DNA of 7,146 bases from Candidatus Nanopelagicales bacterium (lineage in GTDB: Bacteria > Actinomycetota > Actinomycetes > S36-B12 > UBA10799), in assembly GCA_025455985.1 (NCBI GenBank), contig JALOLM010000105.1:1-7146 (forward strand), written 5' to 3'. The notes under the pieces were generated by a model. It did not search any database and was not told the origin of the DNA. It saw only the letters and a program-made list of their open reading frames with translations. Positions 6,090-7,146 of the stretch are shown here, piece after piece; position 1 is the first letter of the stretch, and the number at the start of each line of letters is the position of its first letter. A program made the translations under genes and the position numbers.

Positions 6090-6560
6090 GTGCGCTGGAT
6101 CATCGCGATCGTTCTGGGCTTGGGTCTGTTCGCAGGCTGCGGGACGGGCTCGTTCAGCAATGCCGTATCCGTGGCGGTGACGACACCACAGCAAGTCAGC
6201 GTGTTCGATCCCCAAGTGGGCGACAGTGCCGAATGGGCGGAGAAGACGATGGGGCAAGCGGCGCCTGGTGCCCCTTACACCACAGAGGTCCCGGCGCTTG
6301 CCACGAAGTTCTTCTTCGACAGCAGCCCGCCGCCTTCTCTGAATCTTGGCGTGTACTTGCCGTCGGTGACCGAGGACGGCTGGTTTGCCATCAATCTCCC
6401 GGCCGTCGTGCCGGGAACCAGGCAACTCGACGCTCCGTTCGTGAAGTGGTACTCCGCTACGCCGACCTCCCAGACCCCCTCCTCTCAGCCGATGGAGATG
6501 GAGATCACAGCCGGTCCCAACGGCTGGGTGGTCAACATCCAGCTCACAGGCTCCACATGA
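6090..6560 (+). CDS. Small exported protein, probable lipoprotein, unknown function
   Basis: 156 residues from GTG. The N-terminus is a short signal peptide: one Arg at position 2, a hydrophobic stretch IIAIVLGLGLFAG, then C17. The LFAGC sequence resembles a lipobox, but Phe at -3 is outside the usual Leu/Val/Ile, so lipidation is likely rather than sure. C17 is the only cysteine, which fits lipidation and excludes disulfides. The mature part is about 140 residues, rich in Pro, Thr, Ser and short hydrophobic runs (KFFFDSS, GWFAINLP, PFVKWYS, GWVVNIQL) that suggest a beta-rich extracytoplasmic domain. No known family was recognised. An upstream extension of this frame would enter the antiporter gene antisense and is not credible. 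Its TGA overlaps the ATG of the Rrf2 gene, so the two are almost certainly co-transcribed and coupled. Confidence 0.8.
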   Translation: MRWIIAIVLGLGLFAGCGTGSFSNAVSVAVTTPQQVSVFDPQVGDSAEWAEKTMGQAAPGAPYTTEVPALATKFFFDSSPPPSLNLGVYLPSVTEDGWFAINLPAVVPGTRQLDAPFVKWYSATPTSQTPSSQPMEMEITAGPNGWVVNIQLTGST

Positions 6561-6979
6561 GGCTGACCGGGCGGATCGTCTTCGCGATCCGGGCTGCGGC
6601 AGAACTTGTGGGCCGCGAAGAGTACGTGCCGTTGGACATCATCGCCGAAGCCCAGGACCTACCCGCCGACTACGTGCGCTCGGCCATGTCGGATCTGCGG
6701 CGTGCGGGAATCGTGTCGACGCGCCGTGGCCGCGTCGGTGGCTATCGTCTGGCCCGGCCGGCCGACGCCGTCACGCTGGCCGACATCATCCGTGCGGTGG
6801 ACGGGCCTTTGACCGTGGTGCAGGGGGAGCGGCCAGACAATCTCGAGTACGCGGGGGCCGCTGCCGGTCTTGAGGATGTGTGGCTGGCGGTCCGAAAGGC
6901 TGAGCGCCGCATTCTGGAGTCGGTGACTCTGGCGCATCTGAGTAGCGGTGAGTTGCCGCCCGAGGTTCGCGAGGTCTGA
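6557..6979 (+). CDS. Rrf2 family transcriptional regulator, cysteine-free
   Basis: A 140-residue winged-helix regulator starting with MRLTGRIVFAIRAAAELV. The helix-turn-helix spans about residues 25-50 (IIAEAQDLPADYVRSAMSDLRRAGIV), then the wing RRGRVGGYRLARPAD (57-70) and VTLADIIRAVDGPL (72-85), all typical of Rrf2 proteins. A long C-terminal dimerisation helix runs about 101-124. Iron-sulfur members such as IscR and NsrR use three cysteines in the C-terminal half; this protein has no cysteine at all, so it cannot hold a Cys-ligated cluster and must sense something else or act constitutively. The ATG lies in an ATGA overlap with the exported-protein stop (4 bp), the usual sign of translational coupling. 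Likely targets by position are its own operon and the divergent antiporter promoter (inference). Confidence 0.93.
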   Translation: MRLTGRIVFAIRAAAELVGREEYVPLDIIAEAQDLPADYVRSAMSDLRRAGIVSTRRGRVGGYRLARPADAVTLADIIRAVDGPLTVVQGERPDNLEYAGAAAGLEDVWLAVRKAERRILESVTLAHLSSGELPPEVREV

Positions 6980-7146
6980 CCGACGCCGATCAGGTGCGGA
7001 TCCTCGTGGCCACGTGGGCCGATGGTGCTGTCCGGATTTTCAGGTGGATCGAACCTTGTGTCGAGGATGCCGCTGTGCAGTTACCGGCAATCGGGCCCTC
7101 GTACTTGCCGCGGAGCAGGCGATCACGCGGTGACCGCTCCTTCGTA
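6980..7146. other. Right-hand end, no supported gene
   Basis: 167 bp after the Rrf2 stop. Two frames stay open to the window edge: + strand from GTG 6994 (starting VRILVATWADGAVRIF, 51 codons) and - strand ending in a TGA at 6990-6992 (51 codons, Arg/Ser/Thr-rich). Neither resembles a known family, has a clear ribosome binding site, or shows the third-position bias of the genes to the left. One of them could be the edge of a neighbouring gene. No clear terminator follows the Rrf2 gene. Confidence 0.3.

Noticed and set aside
6062..6556. Upstream extension of the Rrf2 frame
   Set aside because: The added part is an out-of-frame reading of the exported-protein gene. Rrf2 proteins begin with MRLT-like sequence, which is found at the ATG at 6557.
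6948..7133. 61-codon + strand frame across the Rrf2 end
   Set aside because: It starts inside the Rrf2 coding region, is Arg/Cys-rich and matches nothing recognisable.
1..7146. CRISPR arrays, tRNA genes, insertion sequences, toxin-antitoxin or phage defence genes
   Set aside because: I looked for spaced direct repeats, cloverleaf folds, terminal inverted repeats and hallmark proteins and saw none. The window is ordinary chromosomal content.

Overview
The window is a GC-rich chromosomal segment from an actinomycete-type (high-GC Gram-positive) bacterium. Three things point there: the UPF0182 membrane protein with a long Ala/Glu-rich and acidic tail, the strong G/C preference at third codon positions, and several start codons that sit 6-8 nt after a TAnnnT -10 hexamer, which is the layout of leaderless actinobacterial mRNAs. 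Genus cannot be read from the sequence. There is no tRNA, rRNA, CRISPR array, insertion sequence or phage gene. It reads as ordinary chromosome with small transcription units and short intergenic gaps.

Layout, left to right: (1) the C-terminal part of a UPF0182 protein, + strand, cut by the window edge. (2) A pirin-family cupin protein, + strand, preceded by a perfect 7+6+7 palindrome whose six-base centre is a -10 hexamer, and by a perfect Shine-Dalgarno. (3) A classical SDR oxidoreductase, - strand, convergent with pirin. (4) A class I SAM-dependent methyltransferase, + strand, divergent from the SDR across 57 bp that hold two mirror-image promoters. (5) A small YjdJ-type GNAT acetyltransferase, - strand, convergent with the methyltransferase; both stop codons lie inside one perfect 8-bp hairpin. 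(6) A CPA1-type Na+/H+ antiporter, - strand, directly upstream of the GNAT gene and probably in one operon with it. (7) A small exported protein, probably a lipoprotein, + strand, divergent from the antiporter. (8) A cysteine-free Rrf2-family regulator whose ATG overlaps the stop of gene 7. The last 167 bp hold no gene that can be supported.

The genes do not form one recognisable pathway. Pirin, the SDR, the antiporter and the Rrf2 regulator would all fit redox or ion stress, but that is only a theme. No new multi-gene system is evident. The most interesting signals are regulatory: the operator-like palindrome centred on the pirin -10, the mirrored leaderless promoters between SDR and methyltransferase, a shared 10-mer at equal distance from two GTG starts, the hairpin that pairs two stop codons, and the translationally coupled exported protein and Rrf2 pair.
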